Source of the DNA: Gaiellasilicea sp963763755
Lineage (GTDB): Bacteria > Actinomycetota > Thermoleophilia > Gaiellales > Gaiellaceae
NCBI GenBank assembly: GCA_963763755.1
Contig: CAVXQE010000001.1
Span: 1 to 64,000 of the forward strand
Length of the DNA: 64,000 nt
Direction of reading: 5' to 3'
Of the stretch, positions 40,757 to 49,544 are shown piece by piece (the first letter of the stretch is position 1; the number at the start of each line of letters is the position of its first letter). Below the pieces are notes generated by a model that was not told where the DNA came from, did not search any database, and was given only the letters and a program-made list of their open reading frames with translations. The position numbers and the translations under genes were made by a program.

Positions 40757-41490
40757 AGGTCGTTCGGGATGCCCGCGGAAATCGTCCGCTGCTCGGAAGT
40801 CGAGATGAACGTGAACGCGTAGATGAACTCGTTCACGCAGAGCGAGAAGGCGAAGATGACCGCCGTCAGGATCCCGGGGAGCGAGATCGGAAGGATGATC
40901 AGGAAGAGCGCCTTCAGTCGCGACGCCCCGTCGACCAGCGCCGCGTCCTCCAGCTCCTGGGGGATGGTCTTGAAGAAGCCCATGAGGAGCCAGGTCGCGA
41001 ACGGCACGGTAAAGGACGGGTAGATGAGGATCAGCGACCAGAGCGAGTCCTTGAGGTCGAGCTGCGTGATCAGCCGCGAAAGCGGGAGGAAGAGCAGCGT
41101 CGGCGGGATCAGGTAGATGAGGAAGATGGCGACGCCGGCGCTCTGACCCCACCCGCCCGCCAGCCGCGCGAGCGCGTAGCCCGCCGGCAGCGCCAGGAGG
41201 AGCGTGATGCCCACGACCGCCCCGCCGACGAGCAGCGTGTTCAGCAGCCAGGTCGGATAGTTCGTGTCCCGAAAGAGGAACGTGACGTGCTCGGTCGTCG
41301 CGTAGTTCCAGAAGTCCCAGTGGAAGCCGCCGCCCTCGACGTCGTTGTAGAGGTACGGCGAATGCTCCACGTTCGCGAGGTCGAGGTTCGTCTTGAACAT
41401 CGTCACGAGCGCGAAGTAGAACGGGAAGGCGAGCACGATCGCGAACGGCACGACCACCGCGTAGGTCACGCCTTTCTGGCGCCACGTCAT
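40741..41490 (-). CDS. Carbohydrate ABC transporter permease (MalG/CUT1 type), 3' end lost at junction
   Basis: Inner-membrane permease with helices GVTYAVVVPFAIVLAFPFYF, LLNTLLVGGAVVGITLLLAL, SAGVAIFLIYLIPPTLLFLP and SLWSLILIYPSFTVPFATWL. The EAA loop contacting the ATPase is PQELEDAALVDGASRLKALF. A normal MalG-type protein continues about 30-40 residues beyond IRGD with a last membrane helix; here it is replaced by the oxidoreductase fragment, though the frame stays open to 40507. It overlaps the upstream permease by ATGA-type coupling at 41490. Confidence 0.85.
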
Positions 41491-42464
41491 CAGCTCACCT
41501 GCGCCCTGCGAGCGAAGAACAGCATCGCCACGCTGACGACCACGAGCAGCGGGAACAGGAACAGCGAGATCGCCGCCCCCTCGCCGAGGGAGCCGCCGTC
41601 GATGCCGATGAAGTAGGCCCAGGTGGGCAACACCTGCGTCGAGTTGAAGGGCCCGCCACGGGTGAGGATGTAGACGACGGCGAAGTCGACCGCGGTGAAC
41701 ACGATCCCGAAGAGAACCGCCACGAGCGCGATCGGGAGCTGCAGCGGGATATCGACGTACCAGAGCTTCTTCAGACCCGTGGCGCCGTCGACTTTGGCGG
41801 CGTCTTCGACCTCGTTGGGAATGGACGCACGACCCGCGATGAAGATCACGACGGCGAACGGGAGGATCCGCCAGGCGTGCACGAGCGTGATCGCGATCAG
41901 CGCGAGATTGGGGCGCCCGAGCCACTGCAACGGCACTTGCGCGTCCTCCTCGATGTTGACAGCGGCGAGGAGCGAGACGAGGCCCTCGTCCAGGTGGAGC
42001 CACGCCAACGTCCAGTTGACGACGCTGTAGAGGGAGTCGAGAAGCCACAGCCAGGCGATGGTCGAGAGGACGACCGGAGCCGCCCAGGGCAGGACGACCA
42101 GGAAGCGCACGATCCACCTGCCACGGAAGTCGCGGACGAGAAAGTTCGAGAGGACTGCGGCGCCGACGAGGACGATCGCCTGCGACGCCAGCGTGAAGAT
42201 GAAGGTGTTGCGAAGCGCGAGGCGGAAGTTCTCATCCTGCCAGGCGTTCGTGAAGTTGTCGAAGCCGACCCAGTCGCCGCTCAGCGAGCCGCCGATGGCG
42301 TTCGTGAAGCTGAGGTAGATCGCCCAGACGAAGGGAACCCCGACAACGAGCATCATGAAGATGACGGCCGGGGCGATGAGGAGCGGCGCGAGTACGCGAC
42401 GACTCTCCAGGGCATGCCGCATGCGGCCTGGCGCGGGTCTCGCCCGAACTGCTTTCGCCTCCAT
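41490..42464 (-). CDS. Carbohydrate ABC transporter permease (MalF/UgpA type)
   Basis: 324 residues, six predicted helices. The start region is RVLAPLLIAPAVIFMMLVVG. Then come NTFIFTLASQAIVLVGAAVL, WIVRFLVVLPWAAPVVLSTI, NLALIAITLVHAWRILPFAV and the EAA motif PNEVEDAAKVDGATGLKKLW. The last helices are AVLFGIVFTAVDFAVVYILT and ISLFLFPLLVVVSVAMLFFA. An additional stretch between helices (VNIEEDAQVPLQWLGRP) is usual for MalF-like proteins. Divergent from the ATPase gene with only 43 bases between. Confidence 0.9.
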   Translation of the reverse strand: MEAKAVRARPAPGRMRHALESRRVLAPLLIAPAVIFMMLVVGVPFVWAIYLSFTNAIGGSLSGDWVGFDNFTNAWQDENFRLALRNTFIFTLASQAIVLVGAAVLSNFLVRDFRGRWIVRFLVVLPWAAPVVLSTIAWLWLLDSLYSVVNWTLAWLHLDEGLVSLLAAVNIEEDAQVPLQWLGRPNLALIAITLVHAWRILPFAVVIFIAGRASIPNEVEDAAKVDGATGLKKLWYVDIPLQLPIALVAVLFGIVFTAVDFAVVYILTRGGPFNSTQVLPTWAYFIGIDGGSLGEGAAISLFLFPLLVVVSVAMLFFARRAQVS

Positions 42465-42507
42465 TCGAAGGGCGGATGCTAGTAGATTGGCCGCCGGAGT
42501 TTTTCAC

Positions 42508-43724
42508 ATGGCGGAGATCACCCTCGAGCAGCTGACGAAGGTCTATCCCGACGGCACGAAGGCCGTCACGGGTCTGGATCTCGAGGTCGGCGCGGGTGAG
42601 TTCGTCGTCTTCGTCGGGCCGTCCGGCTGCGGAAAGACGACGGCGCTGCGGATGGTCGCCGGCCTCGAGACGGTCACCTCCGGGAACGTGAAGATCGCCG
42701 GTGTGGTCGTGAACGACCTCCCCCCGAAGAACCGCGACATCGCCATGGTCTTCCAGAACTACGCGCTGTATCCGCACATGACCGCATCGAGGAACATGGG
42801 CTTCGCGCTCAAGATGCAGGGCGTCCCCAAGGCCGAGATCGATCGTCGCGTTCGCGAGGCAGGTCGCATCCTCGGTCTCACGGACTCGCTGCAGAAGAAG
42901 CCGCGAACACTCTCGGCGGCCAGCGCCAGCGGGTCGCCATGGGGCGCGCGATCGTCCGCAACCCGCAGGCGTTTCTCATGGACGAGCCGCTCTCGAACCT
43001 CGACGCGAAGCTTCGGGTCGAGATGAGGGCGGAAATCGCGCGGATCCAGAGGGACCTCGGAGTGACCACCGTCTATGTCACGCATGACCAGATCGAGGCG
43101 ATGACGATGGGCGATCGCTGCGCGGTAATGCGGAACGGCTTGCTGCAGCAGGTGGACACGCCGCAGATGCTCTACGAGAGCCCGCGCAATCTGTTCGTCG
43201 CGGAGTTCATCGGCTCGCCGGCGATGAACCTCGTCGTCGCAGAGCTCGCCCGCGAGGACGGCGCGCTCTGGGCGCGCTTCGGCGAGCATCGCCTGCGCCT
43301 CGCCGAAGCCACGCTCGAGCGCAATCCCGGCCTCGAGCGGTTCGAAGGACGCTCGCTCGCGCTTGGGATCCGGCCGGAGGACATGGAGGATGCGTCGCTC
43401 GTGAGCGACGGCGGGCCGGGCCGTCGGCTGTCTGTCCTCTGCGACATCCGCGAGGACATGGGCTCTGAGGTCTACGTGCACTTCAACATCGCGGCTCAGC
43501 CGGTCGCGACGAAGGAAGTGCTCGAGGCGAACGTCGTCGAGGCCACCGAGGACGCGGAGGCGAGGCTCGCTGCCGAGCAGGCGCGCGGGAGCGGGGCTCG
43601 GTTCGTGGCGCGGCTCGACCGAACCACGAGCGCGAAGGAGCAAGAGAAGCTCGAGCTGGCCGTCGACGTCGAACGCTTGCACTTCTTCGACGCGGAGACC
43701 GGCCTCGCGGTGCGCGCAGCGTAG
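42508..43724 (+). CDS. Carbohydrate ABC transporter ATP-binding protein (UgpC/MsmK type)
   Basis: The nucleotide-binding domain shows VFVGPSGCGKTTALRMVAGL (Walker A), Q-loop VFQNYALYPHMTA, signature LSGGQRQRVAMGRAIVRNPQ, Walker B AFLMDEPLSNLDAKLRVEMR and H-loop VYVTHDQIEAMTM. The C-terminal TOBE-like domain (LALGIRPEDMEDASLV onward) is long. One G is missing in the signature (near 42,910), giving a -1 frame change, opposite to the insertions seen left of the junction. Serves the two permeases transcribed the other way; no sugar-binding protein is in the window. Confidence 0.9.
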
Positions 43725-43734
43725 GAAGAGACCG

Positions 43735-44619
43735 ATGCGGGCAGCCCTGATCTCGGAGCTCGGACGCCCGCCCGAAGTGGGCGACGCGCCCGAGCCCGAG
43801 GGTGAGAGCCTGGAGGTGCTCGCAGCGTCGCTGAACCCGATCGATCGTGCGGTGGCGGCAGGGCTCTTCTACGGGGGTCACCCTCCGCTGCCCTACGTCC
43901 CGGGCTGTGAGTTCGTCGGACGAGAGGCGGGAGGCCGCGTCGTCTGGACGTTCGGCGGCGGCCTGGGCCTGGCCCGGAACGGCGGCATGACCGAGCGAGC
44001 CCTCCCGGGCGCGGTCGTCGCCGAGCTACCCGAGGGTGCCGACCCCGCGCTCGCGAGTGCGCTCGGGATTGCCGGTCTCGCGGGGTGGATGCCGTTTGCC
44101 TGGCGTGCGCCGGTGCGCGAGGGCGACCGGGTGCTCGTGCTCGGAGCGACCGGAACGGCGGGGCAGGTCGCAGTCCAGGCGGCGAAGCTGCTCGGCGCCG
44201 CCCACGTCGTGGCCGCGGGAAGGGATCCCGCCGGTCTCGAGCGGGCGCTTGCCCTCGGCGCGGACGAGGCCGTCGGTCTCGACGGTGACTTCGGTGAGCC
44301 GACCTACGTCTTCGATCCGCTCTGCGGAGAGCCGCTCGAACGGGCGGTCGCGGCTGCGTCACCAGGCGCGCGCATCGTCCAGCTCGGGCAGTCGGCCGGG
44401 CCGACGGCGACGCTCCCGTCGGCTGCGATCCGGGGGAAGCAGCTCGAGCTCTACGGATACTCGAACTTCGCCGTCCCCGCGGAGGTCCTCGCCGAGCACT
44501 ACGGCCGCCTGGTCGGTCACGCCGTGGCGGGCGAGATCGAGGTCACGTTGGAGCGAGTCCCCCTCGACGAGATCGGCGTGGTCTGGGGCGCGCCCGGCAA
44601 GCACGTCGTCACGTTCTAG
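43735..44619 (+). CDS. Quinone oxidoreductase / zinc-independent alcohol dehydrogenase-like protein
   Basis: MDR-superfamily enzyme of 294 residues. The GroES-like N-terminus has LEVLAASLNPIDRAVAAGLF and YVPGCEFVGREAGGRVVWTF. The NADPH-binding part has DRVLVLGATGTAGQVAVQAA and GARIVQLGQSAGPTATLPSA. The end resembles QOR proteins (GEIEVTLERVPLDEIGVVWG). The structural and catalytic zinc ligands of alcohol dehydrogenases are absent. It begins 10 bases after the ATPase gene, so it is probably co-transcribed. Confidence 0.82.
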   Translation: MRAALISELGRPPEVGDAPEPEGESLEVLAASLNPIDRAVAAGLFYGGHPPLPYVPGCEFVGREAGGRVVWTFGGGLGLARNGGMTERALPGAVVAELPEGADPALASALGIAGLAGWMPFAWRAPVREGDRVLVLGATGTAGQVAVQAAKLLGAAHVVAAGRDPAGLERALALGADEAVGLDGDFGEPTYVFDPLCGEPLERAVAAASPGARIVQLGQSAGPTATLPSAAIRGKQLELYGYSNFAVPAEVLAEHYGRLVGHAVAGEIEVTLERVPLDEIGVVWGAPGKHVVTF

Positions 44620-44662
44620 GAAGCGCGCTAGGCTTCTCCTCGACACTTTCGAGGAGGCAGGC

Positions 44663-46192
44663 ATGACCGAGCTGGCGACCCCGCCCACCGAGCAGAAGCA
44701 AGGACTCACGCGCATCAGCCACTGGATCGGCGGCAAGACGGTCGCCGGCACGTCCGGCCGGACGAGCCCGGTCTACAACCCCGCGCTCGGACAGCAGTCC
44801 GGCGAGGTCGACCTCGCGACCGTGGAGGAGATCGGCGCCGCGGTGGCGGCCGCCAAGGCCGCCTTCCCCGCCTGGCGCGCCACCTCGCTCGCAAAGCGCG
44901 CGGAGCTGATGTTCAACATCCGCGAGCTCCTGCACGAGCGGCGCGAGGAGGTCGCACGGATCCTCACGGCCGAGCACGGCAAGGTGCTCTCGGATGCGAT
45001 GGGAGAGGTCACGCGCGGGCTCGAGGTGATCGAGTTCGCCTGCGGGATCCCGCATCTCCTCAAGGGCGACATGTCCGAGCAGGTCTCGACCGGAATCGAC
45101 GTCTACTCGATCCGGCAGCCGCTCGGGGTCGTGGCGGGAATCACGCCGTTCAACTTCCCCGCGATGGTGCCCATGTGGATGTGGGCGCCGGCGCTCGCGT
45201 GCGGCAACACGTTCGTGCTGAAGCCCTCCGAGAAGGATCCTTCGGCCTCGCTCTGGACGGCGGAGCTGCTCAAGGAGGCAGGTCTTCCCGACGGCGTCTT
45301 CAACGTCGTGCACGGGGACAAGGTCGCCGTCGACGCACTCCTCGAGCACGAGGACGTCGCCGCGGTCAGCTTCGTCGGCTCGACGCCGATCGCGCGCTAC
45401 ATCTACGAGACCGGCACGAAGCACGGGAAGCGCGTGCAGGCGCTCGGCGGGGCGAAGAACCACATGATCGTCCTGCCTGACGCCGACATCGACATGGCCG
45501 CCGATGCGGCTGTCAGCGCGGCCTACGGCTCAGCAGGCGAGCGCTGCATGGCGATCTCCCAGGTCGTCGCGGTCGGGGACGCGGGCGACAAGCTCGTCGA
45601 GGCGATCAAGCTGCGCCTGCCGAAGATCAAGGTCGGCAACGGCCTCGAGGACGGCGTCGAGATGGGCCCGCTCGTCACCCGCGAGCACCGCGACAAGGTC
45701 GCCTCGTACATCGAGGGTGGTGCGGAGCAGGGCGCGACGGTGGTCGTCGACGGCCGCGAGACCGCTCCCGATGGTGACGGCTTCTTCCTCGGCGTCACGC
45801 TCCTCGACGACGTCACTCCGAACATGGACGCCTACAAGGACGAGATCTTCGGCCCGGTGCTCGGGATCACGCGTGTCGGCACCTACGACGAGGCGGTCAA
45901 GCTGGTGAACGAGAACCCGTACGGCAACGGAACGGCGATCTTCACCCGTGACGGCGGCGCCGCCCGCCGGTTCCAGTTCGAGGTCGAGGCGGGGATGGTG
46001 GGGATCAACGTGCCGATCCCGGTCCCCGTCGCCTATTACTCCTTCGGGGGCTGGAAGGCGTCGCTCTTCGGGGACACACACATCTACGGGCCGGAGGGAA
46101 TCACCTTCTACACGCGCGGCAAGGTCGTCACCTCGCGCTGGCCGGATCCTGCGACCTCGAAGGTCGATCTGGGGTTCCCGCAAACGCGCTAG
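44663..46192 (+). CDS. mmsA: CoA-acylating methylmalonate-semialdehyde / malonate-semialdehyde dehydrogenase
   Basis: It converts (methyl)malonate semialdehyde to propionyl-/acetyl-CoA in valine, inositol, beta-alanine and pyrimidine breakdown. It contains ISHWIGGKTVAGTSGRTSPV, ILTAEHGKVLSDAMGEVTRG, YSIRQPLGVVAGITPFNFPA, VPMWMWAPALACGNTFVLKP, the catalytic Cys in AYGSAGERCMAISQVVAVG, MGPLVTREHRDKVASYIEGG and PYGNGTAIFTRDGGAARRFQ. 509 residues, intact. ribosome site gaggagg before ATG 44663. The pyrimidine-type genes at 49.5-56 kb would supply malonate semialdehyde via beta-alanine. Confidence 0.93.
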   Translation: MTELATPPTEQKQGLTRISHWIGGKTVAGTSGRTSPVYNPALGQQSGEVDLATVEEIGAAVAAAKAAFPAWRATSLAKRAELMFNIRELLHERREEVARILTAEHGKVLSDAMGEVTRGLEVIEFACGIPHLLKGDMSEQVSTGIDVYSIRQPLGVVAGITPFNFPAMVPMWMWAPALACGNTFVLKPSEKDPSASLWTAELLKEAGLPDGVFNVVHGDKVAVDALLEHEDVAAVSFVGSTPIARYIYETGTKHGKRVQALGGAKNHMIVLPDADIDMAADAAVSAAYGSAGERCMAISQVVAVGDAGDKLVEAIKLRLPKIKVGNGLEDGVEMGPLVTREHRDKVASYIEGGAEQGATVVVDGRETAPDGDGFFLGVTLLDDVTPNMDAYKDEIFGPVLGITRVGTYDEAVKLVNENPYGNGTAIFTRDGGAARRFQFEVEAGMVGINVPIPVPVAYYSFGGWKASLFGDTHIYGPEGITFYTRGKVVTSRWPDPATSKVDLGFPQTR

Positions 46193-46213
46193 GGGAGTAG
46201 TAGCATCGGCGTC

Positions 46214-46523
46214 ATGCCGCGCTACGTGATCGAACGCAACTTCGGAACGATCAGCGACGAGGACATGCTCGCCGCGTCCGCCCTCTCCGATGAGCTGATC
46301 TCGGCGCGCTTCCCGGAGATCGTCTGGGAGCACAGCCACGTCGTGGCGACCGACGACGGGCGAGATCTTCACGTTCTGCATCTACGAGGCGCCGACCGAG
46401 GAGATGATCCGCGAGCACGCCGACGGCGTTCGGCTCTCACTCGATCACGAACCTCTACGAGCTCGTCGACGACGTCACGCCCGCGGAGAGTCCGCCGCCG
46501 GGTCGGCGCAGCAAGTCCTCTAG
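46214..46523 (+). CDS. DUF4242 (nickel-binding-like) small protein, two frame changes
   Basis: It starts MPRYVIERNFGTISDEDMLA, then ISARFPEIVWEHSHVVATDD. After removing one extra base near 46,361, EIFTFCIYEAPTEEMIREHA and DGVRLS follow. After another near 46,451, ITNLYELVDDVTPAES ends the domain. The pattern YVIER.F, W.HS.V and YEAPTEE.IREHA is the DUF4242 ferredoxin-like fold. About 95-100 residues. Both insertions touch GATC or GAGATC contexts. A second DUF4242 gene lies at 48603. Confidence 0.75.
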
Positions 46524-46550
46524 CCGCGAGCATGTCGACCAAGGCGTGCG

Positions 46551-48495
46551 TCAGTCGCGCGAAGGCGATCGCGCGCGGCTGCGCGTCGATCTGCGCCGCC
46601 GTTCGACGTCTGCGTCCGCGAGGAGCTTCAGCGCCCGGGTGAGGAGCGTCGACGGCCTGCTCGTAGGCGAGCCCGTCGAGGGCGAGCGCCGCCGCCCGCT
46701 CGGCGAGCTCGACCGCCGTCTCGACGTCGCTTCCGTCCGCCGCGCCCTCGCAGCGGTGCAGCGCGATCTCGGCCAGCCGCGGACCCGGATCGAGCCCGTA
46801 GCGCGCCGCGAGCGCGTCGGCCGCCGCCCGATGGAGCCGCGCGCGGCGGCTGGCTCCGAGCCCCGCGTAGACCGCGTCGCGCGTGAGTGCGTGCGCGAAG
46901 CGATGACCGACCTGCGCCGACTCCTCGATCAACCCCGCCGCGGCCGCCTCGTCAGAGCGTCGCTCCAGGACTTCCTCGTCCGGCCAGAGACCGCCTCGAG
47001 CTCGGGCGGCGTCGAACGTCTCGCCGAGCACCGCGGCCGCCGCCGAGCACGCTCGCACAGTCCTCCGACAGCCGCTCGACGCGGGCTCGCACCACGTCGC
47101 GGATGCCCTCGGGACGTCGCCGAACGATGTTCGCGGCTGCTCGGCGACATGGCGCGCGAGCTCGCGGGCGTAGAACGGGTTGCCGCCCGTGCGGGCGTGG
47201 ATCGCACGCGCCTGCGCGGCCGCGGCGCTCGTCTCGAAAGCGCCGCCGATCAGCGCCGCCATCTCCTCCACGCCGAGGCCGCCGAGCTCGATCCGCTCGA
47301 CGGCGCAGTTGCGGCGCAGGTCGGCGAACGCCGCGAAGAGCGGCTCTTGCGCCTCGTCCTCGCGGTAGGCGCCGATGACGAGAAGCCGCTCCGCGAGGTG
47401 GCCGCGCACGAGCCGGCCCAGCAGCGCCAGCGTCGCCCGGTCGGCCCACTGGAGATCGTCCAGGACGAGGAAGAGCCGGTCGCCGGGCACGCTCGCGAGC
47501 CGTTCCTCGAGCGCGGCGGCGTCGAGCCCGCTCTCGCCGACCGCGTCCGCGAAGGGCTCGTACGGGACGAGCGCCTGCTCGCCGCAGCAGCCGTAGAGCA
47601 CCGTCGCGCCCAGGGCCGCGGACTCGACGGCGAACCGCGCTGCCAGCCGCGTCTTGCCGCTGCCGGCCTCGCCGGCGATCAGGCCGACGCCCACGCCCTC
47701 GCCGTGGCGGTCGCGGAGGTGCGCCAGCCGTGCGAGCTCGCTCGTCCGCCCGACGAAGAGCTGCGTGTCGACCCGGCGAAGCTGCGCAGGCACACGTTCG
47801 GCCGGAGCGTCGGCGCGAAGCGATTCCGCAATGCGCCGCGTCTCGTCCGACGGCCCGACCCGCAAGGTCTGGAGCAACCGCGTCCGGAGCTCGGAGAACG
47901 CGGTCAGCGCGGCGGCGCGGTCGCCCGCTGCGGCGAGCCGGAGCATCAGCGAACGATGGGCCTCCTCCGAGAGAGGGTCGAGCGCTGCGGCGCGCCGTGA
48001 GAGGTCTGCGGCGCGACGAAGGTCGCCCGCCTCCTCCGAGGCCGCGGCGAGTTGCTCGAGGACGGCTGCCGTGCGGGCTCGGTGCTCGTCGCGGGCTTCG
48101 AACGCCCACTCGTCCTCGAGCCCCGGCAGGAGCTCGCCCTCGGCGAGCGCGAGCGCCTCCTCGAGCTGTCCGGCGGCCCGGAGCCGCTCGGCTTCGCCCA
48201 CGTCGACCCAGACGTCGTCGCCCAGACCCACGCGGTCGCGGGTGGCGACGAGCGCGCCGTTGGCCTCCTCGCCGAGCTGCCTGCGCAACGCCCAGAGCGC
48301 GCTCCGCAGGCTCGCGCGAGCGCTCTCGTCGAGCACGTCCGGCCAGAAGCGCGCTGCGACCGCAGAGCGCGGGTGCAGGCCGGGGTTCAACGCCAGCCAG
48401 GCGAGCAGTGCGGCTGCGCGGTCGAAGGCGGCCGGTGTGCGGTCCTCGTCGCCGACCTCGACGCGAAAGCCACCGATCGCGTGGATGCGGAGCAT
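46551..48495 (-). CDS. SARP/BTAD transcriptional activator with AAA ATPase domain, frameshifted
   Basis: The N-terminal winged helix (LRIHAIGGFRVEVGDED, LLAWLALNPGLHPRSAVAAR) is followed by the BTAD domain (ASLRSALWALRRQLG, DPLSEEAHRSLMLRLAAAGD). The ATPase follows: Walker A IAGEAGSGKTRLAARFAVES, Walker B LFLVLDDLQWADRATLALLG, GNPFYARELARHVAEQP and ERAAALALDGLAYEQA. A one-base loss and a one-base gain near 47,100 and 47,040, and a gain near 46,655, disturb the frame. It ends early compared with the usual roughly 900-1,100 residues, lacking most of the TPR tail. Divergent from the DUF4242 gene at 48603. Confidence 0.78.
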
Positions 48496-48602
48496 TCGTT
48501 GAGCCTACTGCGGTCACGCGGCTTTGACGATGCCCGTGACGGTCGCTTGACGGTGCCGGGAGCACGATCGGCACCGTCAACCAGAGAAGGGGGTTCTTCC
48601 AG

Positions 48603-48902
48603 ATGGAGACCTACGTGATCCTGCGACGTAACGGCTGGCGGGACGGTGCGGATCTGGGTGCGGCCGCCGAGCGTTCGACGCTGGAGGGGGAGAAGGCTTC
48701 AGACGAGATCCGTTGGATCCGCAGCTACGTGATCGCGGAGCCCGACGGCACGCTCGGCACCGTCTGCATCTACCAGGCGACGAGCGCCGAGGCGATCGTG
48801 CGCCACGCGGACGCCGCCGCACTGCCGGCGACCGAAATCATCGCCGTCTCGGACACCGTCATCGTCCGGCCCGATCCCGTGCCGGTAGCAATCGCGAGCT
48901 AA
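48603..48902 (+). CDS. DUF4242 domain protein
   Basis: 99 residues: METYVILRRNGWRDGADLGA, EKASDEIRWIRSYVIAEPDG, TLGTVCIYQATSAEAIVRHA, then LPATEIIAVSDTVIVRPDP. The fold and the W.RSYV..DGT..CIYQA..EAIR.HA pattern identify DUF4242, whose characterised member in Streptomyces binds nickel. Intact frame. It begins about 107 bases from the divergent regulator start, so the pair may share a control region, and it is 11 bases ahead of the secreted-protein gene. Confidence 0.82.
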   Translation: METYVILRRNGWRDGADLGAAAERSTLEGEKASDEIRWIRSYVIAEPDGTLGTVCIYQATSAEAIVRHADAAALPATEIIAVSDTVIVRPDPVPVAIAS

Positions 48903-48913
48903 GGGGGAACGTC

Positions 48914-49537
48914 ATGCTGCGCAAAGTCATCACCGCATCGCTCTTCACGCTCCTGTGTGCCGCTGCAGGCGCCGTGCCGTTCGCTTCAGGCGGACCCGAG
49001 CCCGCCAAGCCGATGCATAGCCACCCGGCGACGCACGGGACACCGAAGGCGCTGGCGCCGATCATCGCCGAGGCCCGCCTGGCAACGGCGAAGTACGCAA
49101 CGAGCCTCGAGGCCGCCCGCAAGGCGGGCTACACCGTCAACGTCACGCGGATGATCCCGGACATGGGCTGGCACTTCCTGAATCCGAAGATCAGCGGGTT
49201 CGACCCGAACAAGCCGCCGATCCTCGTCTACGAGAAGCACGGCAAGTCGTGGCAGCTGGCTGCGTTCGAGTGGGTGTTCACCGAGAAGCCGGCGAAAGCG
49301 CCGCTGCCGGGGGCGAAGTACGGCGCCTTCCCGGCTGCGTGCCACTACGTCGACGGCACCTTCGTCCCGGCAGCGGCAGAGACCGACTGCGCGAAGACGA
49401 GTCCCGAGAGCGGCGCTGCATTCGGGTTCTGGCACCCGGACTTCGTGACGCTGCACGTCTGGGCCTGGTACCCGAATCCGGACGGCGTCTACGCGGGCAT
49501 GAACCCGCTCGTCCGTCCCTTCAACGACGCAACCTGA
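48914..49537 (+). CDS. Secreted protein of unknown function
   Basis: 207 residues with a signal peptide (VITASLFTLLCAAAGAVPFA). A His-rich start of the mature part follows (KPMHSHPATHGTPKALAPII). The body has YATSLEAARKAGYTVNVTRM, IPDMGWHFLNPKISGFDPNK, PPILVYEKHGKSWQLAAFEW, FPAACHYVDGTFVPAAAETD and FGFWHPDFVTLHVWAWYPNP. The repeated His/Trp residues could bind metal (inference). Not a family I can name. Probably co-transcribed with the DUF4242 gene. Confidence 0.75.
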   Translation: MLRKVITASLFTLLCAAAGAVPFASGGPEPAKPMHSHPATHGTPKALAPIIAEARLATAKYATSLEAARKAGYTVNVTRMIPDMGWHFLNPKISGFDPNKPPILVYEKHGKSWQLAAFEWVFTEKPAKAPLPGAKYGAFPAACHYVDGTFVPAAAETDCAKTSPESGAAFGFWHPDFVTLHVWAWYPNPDGVYAGMNPLVRPFNDAT

Positions 49538-49544
49538 GGGCGCG

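Noticed and set aside
40507..42117. A single 536-residue protein spanning permease and oxidoreductase parts and extending upstream
   Set aside because: The upstream part is antisense-style noise over the second permease. A normal permease start exists at 41490 with coupled overlap, and the C-terminal part belongs to a different family at a chimeric join.
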